Positions 44,972-53,764 of a stretch of 64,000 nucleotides of DNA are shown here, piece by piece. Position numbers and translations under genes: made by a program. This stretch comes from Rhizobium sp. WSM4643 (GTDB lineage: Bacteria; Pseudomonadota; Alphaproteobacteria; Rhizobiales; Rhizobiaceae): positions 3,100,001-3,164,000 of the forward strand of contig NZ_CP104040.1 in assembly GCF_025152745.1 (NCBI RefSeq), in the 5' to 3' direction. The first letter of the stretch is position 1; the number at the start of each line of letters is the position of its first letter. A model generated the notes under the pieces. That model saw only the letters and a list, made by a program, of their open reading frames with translations, was not told the origin of the DNA and made no database searches.

Positions 44972-45342
44972 GATGAAGCATCTCCGGGCCTGAAGACGTA
45001 GAAAGGCCGAATTTCGTAAGAGGTGGAACCTGGATTGACGGATGAAAGCTGCTTCGAGAAGGCGATCGCCTCGTCGAGCGTTTCGAAGTCGACCACGTAG
45101 AAGCCGAGAAGCGCCTCTTTCGTTTCCGCAAAAGGCCCATCGATGACCAAGGGCTCGTCCCTACCCTTGCGCACCGTGGTCGCAGCCGTCGTCGGCATCA
45201 GCCTTCCGACAGGGCCGAGCCTGCCGGATGCGGCAAGCGGCTCCTGCACGGCGTAGAGTTTCTCCATGACGGCAGCTTCCTCCTCCTTGGTCCAGGCGAA
45301 GACGGTTTCCTCATGGGCGTAACAAAGGATTGCATAAAGCAT
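44968..45342 (-). CDS. YciI-family (DGPF) protein
   Basis: A 124-aa ferredoxin-like fold protein of the YCII/DGPF family. The name motif is present as IDGPFAETKEALLGFYVVD. It ends just inside the ECF sigma gene (ATGA overlap), so both are co-expressed. In other bacteria many such DGPF genes form the target set of ECF42 factors; their biochemical role is unknown. AGAGGAGTGAGCG precedes the ATG. Confidence 0.9.
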   Translation of the reverse strand: MLYAILCYAHEETVFAWTKEEEAAVMEKLYAVQEPLAASGRLGPVGRLMPTTAATTVRKGRDEPLVIDGPFAETKEALLGFYVVDFETLDEAIAFSKQLSSVNPGSTSYEIRPFYVFRPGDASS

Positions 45343-45515
45343 CGCTCACTCCTCTTTTTGAATGACGAAGGAGTAACCGCTTACCCGACAGGCTGCATCA
45401 AAAAATTATTGACCGGAAATTCGTGATCTTCCCGAATACGGCGCCGCAGTAGCCGCAGAAATAGCTGGGCATCTCCCGGGAACGAGCGGAATTATATCGC
45501 GGCGCCGCCTGCCCC

Positions 45516-47009
45516 TTACCCCTCGCTTAGAGTCCGTTTGACCGCGTTCTTCCAACCCTTGAGCTTTGCTGCCCGCACCTTCTCGTCCATCTCAGGCTCA
45601 AACCGCCGATCCCGTTTCCACGTCGCCGAAAATTCGTCCCGGTCCGGCCACACCCCTGCCCGGCTGCCGGCGAGCCAGGCGGCCCCCAACGCCGTCGTCT
45701 CCAGGATCACCGGGCGATCGACCGGCGCATCGAGCAGGTCGGCAAGGCGCTGCATCGTCCAGTTAGAGGCCACCATGCCGCCGTCGACGCGCAGCACCGT
45801 GTCGTCAGTGCCGTTCTTCCAGTCCTTCTGCATGGCATCGAGCAGGTCGCGGGTCTGATAGCAGACGGCTTCCAGCGCCGCCCGGGAGAGTTCCGCCGGA
45901 CCGCTGTTGCGCGTCAGCCCGAAGATCGCCCCCCGTGCCGTGGCATCCCAATGCGGCGCCCCGAGGCCGGTGAAGGCGGGCACGAGATAGACCTCCTGCG
46001 TCGGATCTGCCCTTTCGGCAAGCGCGTTGGTCTCCGCGGCGCTGCCGATGATCCCGAGCCCGTCCCGCAGCCATTGCACGGCTGCACCCGCGATAAAGAT
46101 CGAACCCTCCAGCGCATAGGTCGTCTCGCCATTCAGGCGATAAGCGATAGTGGTCAGCAGTCGATTTTTGGAACGCACCATGTCGGCGCCGGTGTTGAGC
46201 AGCGCGAAGCAGCCGGTGCCGTAGGTCGATTTCATCATGCCCGGCGCAAAACACGCCTGGCCGATGGTCGCCGCCTGCTGGTCGCCGGCCACGCCGAGGA
46301 TCGGGATAGCAGCGCCGAAAATATCAGGATCGACCGTGCCGAAATCGGCGGCGCAATCCTTCACTTCAGGCAGCATGGCAGCAGGCACCCTCAGAATATC
46401 GAGCAGATCCTCATCCCAGGCGTTTTCGGCAATGTTGTACATCAGCGTGCGCGAGGCATTGGTGGCGTCGGTGAGGAAGCTCTTCCCACTCGTCAGCCGC
46501 CAGATCAGGAAGGTGTCGATCGTGCCGAAGCAGAGATCGCCCCTGGCAGCGCGCGCCCGCGCGCCCTTCACGTTTGCAAGCATCCAGGAAAGTTTGGTAC
46601 CGGAAAAATAAGGATCGAGGATAAGGCCGGTCTTCTTCGTGAACAGCCGCTCCAGATCCTGCCGTTTCAGATTGTCGCAATAGCTTGCCGTGCGCCGGTC
46701 CTGCCAGACGATGGCATTCTGGATCGACCGGCCCGTCTCGCGCTCCCAGACGACCACCGTCTCGCGCTGATTAGTGATGCCGAGTGCTGCAAGATCCCTA
46801 GTCTCGATCCCGGCATCGCGCAGCGCCATGTGGACGGTGGAGACGACCGAATCCCAGATCTCCTCGGGATCGTGCTCGACCCAGCCGGAGCGCGGATAGA
46901 TCTGGGTGAATTCCTTCTGGCCCTTGCCGACGACCTGCATGTCGCCATTAAAAACGATCGCCCGCGTCGACGTCGTTCCCTGATCGATCGCCAGAACATA
47001 TCCGCTCAT
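45516..47009 (-). CDS. glpK: Glycerol kinase
   Basis: Phosphorylates glycerol to glycerol 3-phosphate. The 497-aa protein belongs to the FGGY family, with [14 protein letters not shown] at the N-terminus (phosphate-1 motif), [23 protein letters not shown] and the signature [27 protein letters not shown] precedes the ATG. It is transcribed away from bdhA and has no glp transporter or dehydrogenase beside it. A small palindrome TTGTC-GT-GACAA (47034-47045) lies 25 nt upstream of the start and may be an operator. Confidence 0.96.
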   Translation of the reverse strand: MSGYVLAIDQGTTSTRAIVFNGDMQVVGKGQKEFTQIYPRSGWVEHDPEEIWDSVVSTVHMALRDAGIETRDLAALGITNQRETVVVWERETGRSIQNAIVWQDRRTASYCDNLKRQDLERLFTKKTGLILDPYFSGTKLSWMLANVKGARARAARGDLCFGTIDTFLIWRLTSGKSFLTDATNASRTLMYNIAENAWDEDLLDILRVPAAMLPEVKDCAADFGTVDPDIFGAAIPILGVAGDQQAATIGQACFAPGMMKSTYGTGCFALLNTGADMVRSKNRLLTTIAYRLNGETTYALEGSIFIAGAAVQWLRDGLGIIGSAAETNALAERADPTQEVYLVPAFTGLGAPHWDATARGAIFGLTRNSGPAELSRAALEAVCYQTRDLLDAMQKDWKNGTDDTVLRVDGGMVASNWTMQRLADLLDAPVDRPVILETTALGAAWLAGSRAGVWPDRDEFSATWKRDRRFEPEMDEKVRAAKLKGWKNAVKRTLSEG

Positions 47010-47033
47010 GAAAACCCTCCCTCAGCATGTCAA

Positions 47034-47045
47034 TTGTCGTGACAA
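47034..47045. promoter_or_regulatory. Short palindrome TTGTC-GT-GACAA upstream of glpK
   Basis: A perfect 12-bp inverted repeat 25 nt before the glpK ATG, in the glpK-bdhA intergenic region. It could be an operator for a repressor; no regulator gene is adjacent. Short enough to be chance. Confidence 0.3.
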
Positions 47046-47166
47046 ATCAATAGGACACGGATGCGGGCGAGAAAAGCGAATAAAGCGGAATTGCCAGCCC
47101 GCCGGCTTTGGGCATAACCTCGCAGCCAACGCTGCAACGCAGCATCGTGATTTCAGGGAGAACAGC

Positions 47167-47943
47167 ATGAGCAGAACAGTCGTCGTCACCGGTTCCACCA
47201 GCGGCATCGGCCTTGCGATCGCCACTGCCTTCGCCGAAACGGGCGACAACGTCGTTATCAACGGTTTCGGAAAAGCCGATGAAATCAAGGCTATCGTCGG
47301 GCGGCTTGAATCAGTATCGAAGGGACGGGCGATCTACCATCCGGCCGACATGACCAAGCCCGCCGAGATCGCTGACCTGATCGAAACGGCAGCGAAAACC
47401 TTCGGCGGCGTCGATGTCCTGGTCAACAATGCCGGCATCCAGCACGTCGAGAAGATCGAGGATTTCCCGATCGAGAAATGGGATCAGATCATCGCGATCA
47501 ATCTGTCGAGTTCCTTTCATACCTTGCGCGCCGCGATCCCGTTGATGAAGGCTAAGAAGTACGGCCGCATCATCAACATCGCCTCGGCCCACGGGCTCGT
47601 CGCCTCCCCCTTCAAATCCGCCTATGTCGCGGCAAAACATGGTATATTGGGCCTGACGAAGACGGCGGCGCTGGAGCTTGCCGAATTCGGCGTGACCGTG
47701 AACGCCATCTGCCCCGGCTACGTACTGACACCGCTCGTCGAGAAACAGATACCGGACACCGCCAAGGCGCGCGGCATGACCGAGGAGCAGGTGAAGAGCG
47801 AGGTCATCCTCAAGGCGCAGCCGACGCATGAATTCGTCAAGGCCGAGGAAATAGGCGCACTGTCGCTCTACCTCGCCAGCGATGCCGCCCGGCAGGTGAC
47901 CGGAACGCACATCTCGATTGACGGTGGCTGGACGGCGGCTTAA
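47167..47943 (+). CDS. bdhA: 3-hydroxybutyrate dehydrogenase
   Basis: NAD-dependent short-chain dehydrogenase that oxidises 3-hydroxybutyrate to acetoacetate in polyhydroxybutyrate turnover. It has 258 aa. The cofactor motif TGSTSGIG is at residues 8-15, NNAG near 90, and the catalytic Ser-Tyr-Lys in ASAHGLVASPFKSAYVAAKH. The later QPTHEFVKAEEIG segment is typical for BdhA. GGGAGAACAGC sets the ATG at 47167. The xdhA start is 27 nt downstream, and in Sinorhizobium bdhA is also linked to xdhA, so this is likely an operon. Confidence 0.94.
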   Translation: MSRTVVVTGSTSGIGLAIATAFAETGDNVVINGFGKADEIKAIVGRLESVSKGRAIYHPADMTKPAEIADLIETAAKTFGGVDVLVNNAGIQHVEKIEDFPIEKWDQIIAINLSSSFHTLRAAIPLMKAKKYGRIINIASAHGLVASPFKSAYVAAKHGILGLTKTAALELAEFGVTVNAICPGYVLTPLVEKQIPDTAKARGMTEEQVKSEVILKAQPTHEFVKAEEIGALSLYLASDAARQVTGTHISIDGGWTAA

Positions 47944-47969
47944 CCATTGGAAAAACAACCGGGAATATC

Positions 47970-49436
47970 ATGAACGACAGTATCCGCTTCATCCTGAATG
48001 GCGAGGACATCGCGCTCACCGATGTCAGGCCAACCGAGACGCTTCTCGATTTTCTGCGGTTGAAGCGGCGGCTGACGGGCACCAAGGAAGGATGCGCGGA
48101 AGGCGATTGCGGCGCCTGCACCGTGCTCGTCGGCCGGCTGGCCGATGGCAAGCTTACCTATGAATCGGTCAATGCCTGTATCCGTTTCATGGGCTCCTTA
48201 CACGCTACGCATGTGGTGACGGTGGAGAATCTGGCCGGCAGAGACGGCGCGCTGCATCCGGTGCAGCAGGCATTGGTCGATTGCCACGGCTCGCAATGCG
48301 GCTTCTGTACCCCTGGTTTCGTCATGTCGCTTTACGGTCTCTGGCTCGCCAAGGAAAAGCCCAGCCGCCAGGAAATCGAAAAGGCACTGCAAGGCAATCT
48401 CTGTCGCTGCACCGGCTATGAGCCGATCGTCAAGGCCGCCGAGCAGGTGAGCATGATGCGGCCGAGCACGCTCTTCGATCCGCTGCAGCGGACACGTTCG
48501 GAAATCGTCGCCCGGCTCTGGGCGATGCAGGCGAGCGGCACCATCAGCATTACGAATGGCGAAGACCGACTGATCGTACCAGCTTCCATGGAGGCGCTGG
48601 CAGGAATCCTTTCGCAGGAACCCGACGCAATCATCGTCGCCGGTGCGACGGATGTCGGCCTCTGGGTGACGAAGCAGATGCGCAGGCTGAGCCCGGTGGT
48701 CTTCATCAATCATTTGAGCGAACTGCAGTCGGTCAGAGAAGACGAAGACGGCGTCACCATCGGCGCCGGCGTCAGCTACACCAAGGCCTTCGAAGCGATC
48801 TCCAAGAAAATCCCGGCGCTCGGCCGGTTGATCGATCGCGTCGGCGGCGAGCAGGTGCGCAACATGGGCACGATTGGCGGCAACATCGCCAACGGCTCGC
48901 CGATTGGCGACAGCCCGCCGCCGCTGATCGCGCTCGGCGCGTCGCTGACGCTGCGGTCCCTGCAAGGCCAGCGCAGAATGCCGCTCGAGGATTTCTTCAT
49001 CGCCTATGGCAAGCAGGATCGGAAGCCCGGCGAATTCGTCGAGAGCGTCTTCGTGCCCTACCCGGCAGCAACCAATCGCTTTGCCGCGTACAAGATCACC
49101 AAGCGCCGCGACGAGGACATCACCGCCGTGCTCGGCGCCTTCCTGCTGACGCTCGACGATGCCGAGATGATCACCGACATCCGCATCGCCTTCGGCGGCA
49201 TGGCGGCAACGCCGAAACGCGCCCGCACGGTGGAGGCGGCGCTGATCGGCAAATCATGGACGGAAGCGACGATCGAGGCAGCCCGGTCCGCATTCGACGC
49301 CGACTACCAACCGCTGACCGACTGGCGCGCCACGGCGGAATACCGCCAGCTGACGGCGAAGAACCTGTTGACGCGGTTCTATCTTGAGACGGTTGGAGCG
49401 CCGGCGGAACTGAAGCGATTCGAGGAGGTGGCGTGA
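47970..49436 (+). CDS. xdhA: Xanthine dehydrogenase small subunit (2x[2Fe-2S], FAD)
   Basis: Electron-transfer subunit of xanthine dehydrogenase, which oxidises hypoxanthine and xanthine to urate. The 488-aa protein has a plant-type ferredoxin domain (CAEGDCGACTV, about residues 44-54), a second [2Fe-2S] domain with CGFCTPGF and CRCTGY (about 110-150), and a FAD domain from about 190 (including GGNIANGSPIGDSPP) with its C-terminal lobe. Its stop is followed by a 185-nt gap that holds a palindromic repeat before xdhB. Confidence 0.96.
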   Translation: MNDSIRFILNGEDIALTDVRPTETLLDFLRLKRRLTGTKEGCAEGDCGACTVLVGRLADGKLTYESVNACIRFMGSLHATHVVTVENLAGRDGALHPVQQALVDCHGSQCGFCTPGFVMSLYGLWLAKEKPSRQEIEKALQGNLCRCTGYEPIVKAAEQVSMMRPSTLFDPLQRTRSEIVARLWAMQASGTISITNGEDRLIVPASMEALAGILSQEPDAIIVAGATDVGLWVTKQMRRLSPVVFINHLSELQSVREDEDGVTIGAGVSYTKAFEAISKKIPALGRLIDRVGGEQVRNMGTIGGNIANGSPIGDSPPPLIALGASLTLRSLQGQRRMPLEDFFIAYGKQDRKPGEFVESVFVPYPAATNRFAAYKITKRRDEDITAVLGAFLLTLDDAEMITDIRIAFGGMAATPKRARTVEAALIGKSWTEATIEAARSAFDADYQPLTDWRATAEYRQLTAKNLLTRFYLETVGAPAELKRFEEVA

Positions 49437-49463
49437 TGAAGATAATACATGTCAGCGCAAGCC

Positions 49464-49582
49464 ACCCCCCTCATCCGGCTGCCGCCACCTTCTCCCCGCT
49501 GGGGAGAAGCGACTGCCGCGCCGTCTCTTTTCCCCCTTCTCTCCTCGGGGAGAAGGTGCCCGAAGGGCGGATGAGGGGGCCG
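49464..49582. repeat. Palindromic repeat of the CCCCCTCATCCG / CTTCTCCCC family, between xdhA and xdhB
   Basis: Left copy ACCCCCCTCATCCGGC...CTTCTCCCCGCTGGGGAGAAG (about 49464-49509), right copy CTCGGGGAGAAGGTGCCC...CGGATGAGGGGG (about 49535-49579), inverted to each other. It sits inside an operon, where a strong RNA structure could reduce read-through from xdhA into xdhB. Confidence 0.8.
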
Positions 49583-49620
49583 CGCGGCACCACACATCCT
49601 CGCGAAGGAGGACACCGCTA

Positions 49621-51963
49621 ATGGACAAATCCACCTTCGAAGACCGCAAGGCCATCATCGCGGGGCCGATGCACGGCTCGCTGCAGCATGATTCAGCACA
49701 TAAGCATGTCACCGGAACCGCCGATTATATCGACGATATTCCCGAACCCGCAGGTCTGCTGCATGGCGCCCTCGGCCTCTCCGACCGGGCGCATGCCGAA
49801 ATCCTCAGCATCGACCTTTCCGCGGTCGCCGCGCATCCCGGCGTCGTCTGGGTCTTCACCGGCAAGGACATCCCTGGCGTCAACGACGTCAGCTCCAACG
49901 GCAGTCATGACGAGCCGCTGATGGCCGAAACTTTGGTTCAGTTCCATGCCCAGCCGATCTTTGCCGTCATCGCCGAGACGCGTGATGCCGCCCGCCGTGC
50001 CGCACTGCTGGCAAAGATCGACTATCGCGACCTGCCGCATTGGAGCGACATTGACGGCGCGCTCGCCAATGGCGGCCCGCTGGTCGTCACTCCGATGACG
50101 CTACGGCGCGGCGAGCCGGACACGGAAATGACGAATGCCGCCATGCGTCTGAAAGGTCAGATGCGCATCGGCGGGCAGGAGCATTTTTACCTCGAAGGCC
50201 ATATCGCTGTGGCTATCCCAGGCGAGGACGACGAGGTCACGGTCTGGTCCTCGACGCAGCATCCGAGCGAGATCCAGCACATCGTCGGCCACGTGCTCGA
50301 TATTCCCTCGAACGCCGTGACCGTCAACGTGCGCCGCATGGGCGGCGGCTTCGGCGGCAAGGAGACCCAGGGAAATCAGTTCGCAGCGCTTGCCGCCATC
50401 GCCGCCAAGAAGCTCGGCCGCGCGGTCAAATTCCGTCCGGACCGCGACGAGGATATGAGCGCCACCGGCAAGCGCCATGATTTCCTCGTCGATTATGAGC
50501 TCGGCTTTGACGCCGAAGGCCGTATCCACGCGGTCGACGCGACCTATGCGGCGCGCTGCGGCTTCTCCTCGGACCTCTCGGGACCGGTGACGGACCGTGC
50601 CCTCTTCCATGCCGATTCCAGCTATTTCTATCCGCATGTGCATCTGACCTCGAAGCCGCTGAAGACGCATACCGTCTCCAACACCGCCTTTCGCGGCTTC
50701 GGCGGGCCGCAGGGCATGCTCGGCGCCGAACGCTTCATCGAGGAGATCGCCTATGCGGTCGGCAAGGATCCGCTTGATGTCCGCAAGCTGAATTTCTACG
50801 GCCAGCCGGGCTCCGGGCGCACCCTCACCCCCTACCACCAGGAGGTCGAGGACAATATCATCGCCCGCGTCGTCGAGGAGCTGGAGGAAACGGCTGAATA
50901 CCAGGCACGGCGCAACGCCATCATCGCCTTCAACCGCGACAGCCGCTATATCAGAAAGGGCATCGCGCTGACGCCGGTGAAATTCGGCATCTCCTTCACC
51001 ATGACAGCCTTCAACCAGGCCGGCGCCCTCGTCCACATCTACCAGGACGGCTCGATCCACCTGAACCATGGCGGCACCGAAATGGGCCAGGGCCTCTATA
51101 CCAAGGTGGCGCAGGTTCTGGCCGACAGCTTCCAGCTCGATATCGACCGCGTCAAGATCACCGCGACGACGACGGCCAAGGTGCCGAACACTTCGGCCAC
51201 TGCCGCCTCCTCCGGCTCGGACTTGAATGGCATGGCCGCCTATGACGCTGCTCGCCAGATCAAGGAACGGCTGGTGGCCTTTGCCGCCGAGAAATGGGAT
51301 GTTGGGGCCGCCGACGTCGCCTTCCTGCCGAACCGCGTGCGCGTCGGCGAGATCGAGATCCCCTTCCCCGATTTCATCAAGCAGGCCTATTTCGCCCGCG
51401 TCCAGCTTTCCGCCGCCGGCTTCTACAAGACGCCGAAGATCCACTGGGACCGCAAGGCCGGCCGCGGCACACCCTTCTATTATTTCGCCTACGGCGCCTC
51501 CTGCACCGAGGTGTCGATCGATACGTTGACCGGCGAATATCTGATCGACCGCACCGACATCCTCCACGATGTCGGCCGCTCGCTGAACCCGGCGATCGAT
51601 ATGGGCCAGGTCGAAGGCGGCTTCGTGCAGGGCCTAGGCTGGCTGACGACGGAAGAACTCTGGTGGGACGACAAGGGCCGGCTGCGCACCCATGCCCCCT
51701 CGACCTACAAGATCCCGCTCGCTTCCGACCGCCCGAAGATCTTCAACGTGCGCCTTGCCGAATGGTCCGAGAATACTGAGGCCACCATCGGCCGCTCCAA
51801 GGCCGTCGGAGAGCCGCCCTTGATGCTGGCGATCTCGGTGCTGGAAGCGCTGTCGATGGCGGTAGCAAGTGTGGCCAACTACAAGGTCTGCCCAAGGCTC
51901 GACGCCCCGGCGACGCCGGAGCGGGTGCTGATGGCGGTCGAGCGGATGAAGGCCAAGGCGTAA
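49621..51963 (+). CDS. xdhB: Xanthine dehydrogenase large subunit (molybdopterin)
   Basis: Catalytic molybdenum subunit, 780 aa. Hallmarks: LEGHIAVAIPGEDDEVTVWS, the molybdopterin loop RMGGGFGGKETQGNQ, AFRGFGGPQGMLG, and the catalytic base Glu near the end in KAVGEPPLMLAISV. Length and motifs are complete. GAAGGAGGACACC sets the ATG. It pairs with XdhA; XdhC further downstream inserts the sulfurated cofactor. Confidence 0.96.
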   Translation: MDKSTFEDRKAIIAGPMHGSLQHDSAHKHVTGTADYIDDIPEPAGLLHGALGLSDRAHAEILSIDLSAVAAHPGVVWVFTGKDIPGVNDVSSNGSHDEPLMAETLVQFHAQPIFAVIAETRDAARRAALLAKIDYRDLPHWSDIDGALANGGPLVVTPMTLRRGEPDTEMTNAAMRLKGQMRIGGQEHFYLEGHIAVAIPGEDDEVTVWSSTQHPSEIQHIVGHVLDIPSNAVTVNVRRMGGGFGGKETQGNQFAALAAIAAKKLGRAVKFRPDRDEDMSATGKRHDFLVDYELGFDAEGRIHAVDATYAARCGFSSDLSGPVTDRALFHADSSYFYPHVHLTSKPLKTHTVSNTAFRGFGGPQGMLGAERFIEEIAYAVGKDPLDVRKLNFYGQPGSGRTLTPYHQEVEDNIIARVVEELEETAEYQARRNAIIAFNRDSRYIRKGIALTPVKFGISFTMTAFNQAGALVHIYQDGSIHLNHGGTEMGQGLYTKVAQVLADSFQLDIDRVKITATTTAKVPNTSATAASSGSDLNGMAAYDAARQIKERLVAFAAEKWDVGAADVAFLPNRVRVGEIEIPFPDFIKQAYFARVQLSAAGFYKTPKIHWDRKAGRGTPFYYFAYGASCTEVSIDTLTGEYLIDRTDILHDVGRSLNPAIDMGQVEGGFVQGLGWLTTEELWWDDKGRLRTHAPSTYKIPLASDRPKIFNVRLAEWSENTEATIGRSKAVGEPPLMLAISVLEALSMAVASVANYKVCPRLDAPATPERVLMAVERMKAKA

Positions 51964-51977
51964 CGACACACAACCCG

Positions 51978-52415
51978 ATGTCACAGCAAGATGAACCTGA
52001 CATCACGAAAAGGCGGCCGGGCAAAACCGGCCAGGCGCGCAGGCTGCGGAGGAACGAAACCGAGGAAGAATATCGGCTCTGGGGGAATCTGCGAGACCGG
52101 CGGCTGAATGGATATAAATTTGCGCGACAAGTCCCACTCGGGACCTACATCGTCGATTTTCTGTGTCGGGAAGAACGGCTGATTGTCGAAATCGATGGGT
52201 TTCATCATGCTGGAGACTTGCCTGACGAAGCACGAACCGTGTGGCTGAATGGTGCTGGATATTCCGTCCTGCGTTTTTGGAACCATGAAATAACCAAAGA
52301 ACGTCGAGCAGTCCTTGAAACGATTCTTGCCGCACTTGAAAGGCGGATATTCCAGCGAGATGATATTCTTCGCTTCTATCCTGCGATCGTTCGTCCCGAG
52401 GATGTGAAACCGTGA
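51978..52415 (+). CDS. DUF559 (Vsr-like endonuclease fold) protein
   Basis: A 145-aa protein with the DUF559 core: RLRRNETEEEYRLWGNLRDR, then GYKFARQVPLGTYIVDFLCR and RLIVEIDGFHH. The D-x-n-E-x-D pattern (VDF ... VEIDG) resembles the metal site of the PD-(D/E)XK/Vsr fold. Many bacteria carry such genes as mobile or stand-alone cargo of unknown function. It lies between xdhB and xdhC, with a palindromic repeat behind it, and has no purine link. It begins 15 nt after xdhB without a clear ribosome site. Base use is slightly less GC-rich than its neighbours, consistent with an insertion. Confidence 0.85.
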   Translation: MSQQDEPDITKRRPGKTGQARRLRRNETEEEYRLWGNLRDRRLNGYKFARQVPLGTYIVDFLCREERLIVEIDGFHHAGDLPDEARTVWLNGAGYSVLRFWNHEITKERRAVLETILAALERRIFQRDDILRFYPAIVRPEDVKP

Positions 52416-52426
52416 TGCGCTTGAAC

Positions 52427-52630
52427 CACACCCCCTCATCCGACCCTACGGGCCACCTTCTCCCCGGTGGGGAGAAGAGGGAGCGACACGTGTATGCCTT
52501 GTCAAAGCAATCCGCCACCGTACCAGAAGACACCACACGTAAGAGCGCAGATAGGATCGTTGAGAGCGCCGCATGCTCCCTCTTCTCCCCAGCGGGGAGA
52601 AGGTGGCCCGTAGGGTCGGATGAGGGGGTC
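52427..52630. repeat. Palindromic repeat of the CCCCCTCATCCG / CTTCTCCCC family, before xdhC
   Basis: Left copy CCCCCTCATCCGACCCTACG to GGGGAGAAGAGGGAG (about 52431-52484), right copy CTCCCTCTTCTCCCCAGCGG to CGGATGAGGGGG (about 52576-52628). The two copies are inverted, nearly identical over about 50 bp, around a 90-nt unique core. Confidence 0.85.
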
Positions 52631-52668
52631 TTCCCGCCATACTCCCAAGGTTGCGGGATTATCCACTC

Positions 52669-53484
52669 ATGACCGACATTCCCCCTTTCCTCGCCGCCCA
52701 CCCAGACTGCATCCTCGTCGACATCACCGGCACGCAGGGCTCGACCCCACGCGAGGCCGGTACTTTCATGCTGGTATCGCAAACCGCATTGTGGGGCACG
52801 ATCGGCGGCGGGCAGTTCGAGTTCATGGCGATCGCGAATGCGCGGGGCATGCTCGCGGGAACCGGCGGGGTGGCGCAGATGGATATCCCGCTCGGACCTG
52901 ACATCGGTCAGTGCTGCGGTGGGCGCACACAGTTGCGGTTTCGCCGAGTGACGCAGGAGGTTGCTGAAGAAATCGAGGCCAGGCTAACCAGTGAGGTCGA
53001 GCGTCTGCCGGAGGTCTATCTCTTCGGTGCCGGCCATGTCGGCCGGGCGCTGGCAACAGCCCTTGCGCCGCTGCCACTGTCGGTGACGGTCGTCGAGACG
53101 CGGCGGGAGGAACTCGCCAACCTGCCTTCCAAGACGAAGACGCGGCTCACGCCGATGCCGGAAGCACTGGTGAAGGATATTCCGGCCGGCGGCGCGGTCG
53201 TCATCCTGACGCACGACCACGCGCTGGATTTCCTCATCGCCCGCGAGGCGCTTCAGAGAACCGACCTCGCCTATACCGGCATGATCGGCTCGGCGACCAA
53301 GCGCGCCACCTTCGCAAGCTGGCTTTCCCGTGAAGGCGGCGGAGAGCGCGGCTGGATGAAGCTGCTGACGCTGCCGATCGGCGGCGCGGCGGTCAGGGAC
53401 AAGCGCCCTGAGGTGATCGCCGCCATGACCGCCGCCGAGATCCTGACGGCGCTCGGCGCCTACCGCATGCGTTCGTCTTCGTAG
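52669..53484 (+). CDS. xdhC: Xanthine dehydrogenase accessory protein XdhC
   Basis: Binds molybdenum cofactor, protects its sulfurated form and delivers it to XdhB. It has 271 aa. N-terminal XdhC/CoxI part: ITGTQGSTPREAGTFMLV and IGGGQFEF, GQCCGG at about residue 88; C-terminal Rossmann part: LFGAGHVGRALATAL and YTGMIGSATKRATF. The ATG at 52669 is used; an upstream TTG adds six residues. Its last 25 bases overlap a DUF1127 gene on the other strand. Confidence 0.93.
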   Translation: MTDIPPFLAAHPDCILVDITGTQGSTPREAGTFMLVSQTALWGTIGGGQFEFMAIANARGMLAGTGGVAQMDIPLGPDIGQCCGGRTQLRFRRVTQEVAEEIEARLTSEVERLPEVYLFGAGHVGRALATALAPLPLSVTVVETRREELANLPSKTKTRLTPMPEALVKDIPAGGAVVILTHDHALDFLIAREALQRTDLAYTGMIGSATKRATFASWLSREGGGERGWMKLLTLPIGGAAVRDKRPEVIAAMTAAEILTALGAYRMRSSS

Positions 53485-53663
53485 TAGGGATCGCGTCCGT
53501 CGAGGAAACCGAGATCGCGCTTGACGCGATCGGGGGCCGCATTGAGGTCGAGCCGGGGTAGACGGCGGAAACGATCGGCGCCGCTTGCCAGCCAGCCGGC
53601 AATGCGCCGGAAAATCCGGATTCTCTGCTGCGGCCGGCCCTCTTCGATAACATGGCAGTCCAT
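53460..53663 (-). CDS. Small DUF1127-like protein, 67 aa
   Basis: Basic, Arg-rich small protein. The C-terminal half, RLPRLDLNAAPDRVKRDLGF and LDGRDPYYEDERMR, follows the DUF1127 pattern (helix, then DVGL/LGF-like turn). Alpha-proteobacterial DUF1127 proteins are often tiny; some affect RNA turnover and phosphate or carbon metabolism. GAGGTGATCTC sets the ATG at 53663. It is convergent with xdhC and overlaps its end by 25 nt; it is divergent from the LysR gene. Confidence 0.75.
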   Translation of the reverse strand: MDCHVIEEGRPQQRIRIFRRIAGWLASGADRFRRLPRLDLNAAPDRVKRDLGFLDGRDPYYEDERMR

Positions 53664-53764
53664 GAGATCACCTCGATAGATTGATGGTATGAGTTGCAGT
53701 TTGCCGCCAAAAATGCTGCAATTCCAATCGAACGACCGTCTGCCTGCATCAAGAGAACTTATCC

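Noticed and set aside
49433..49621. 62-codon frame between xdhA and xdhB
   Set aside because: Almost entirely palindromic repeat sequence.
50101..51567. 488-codon frame opposite xdhB
   Set aside because: Antisense shadow of a well-defined molybdenum subunit.
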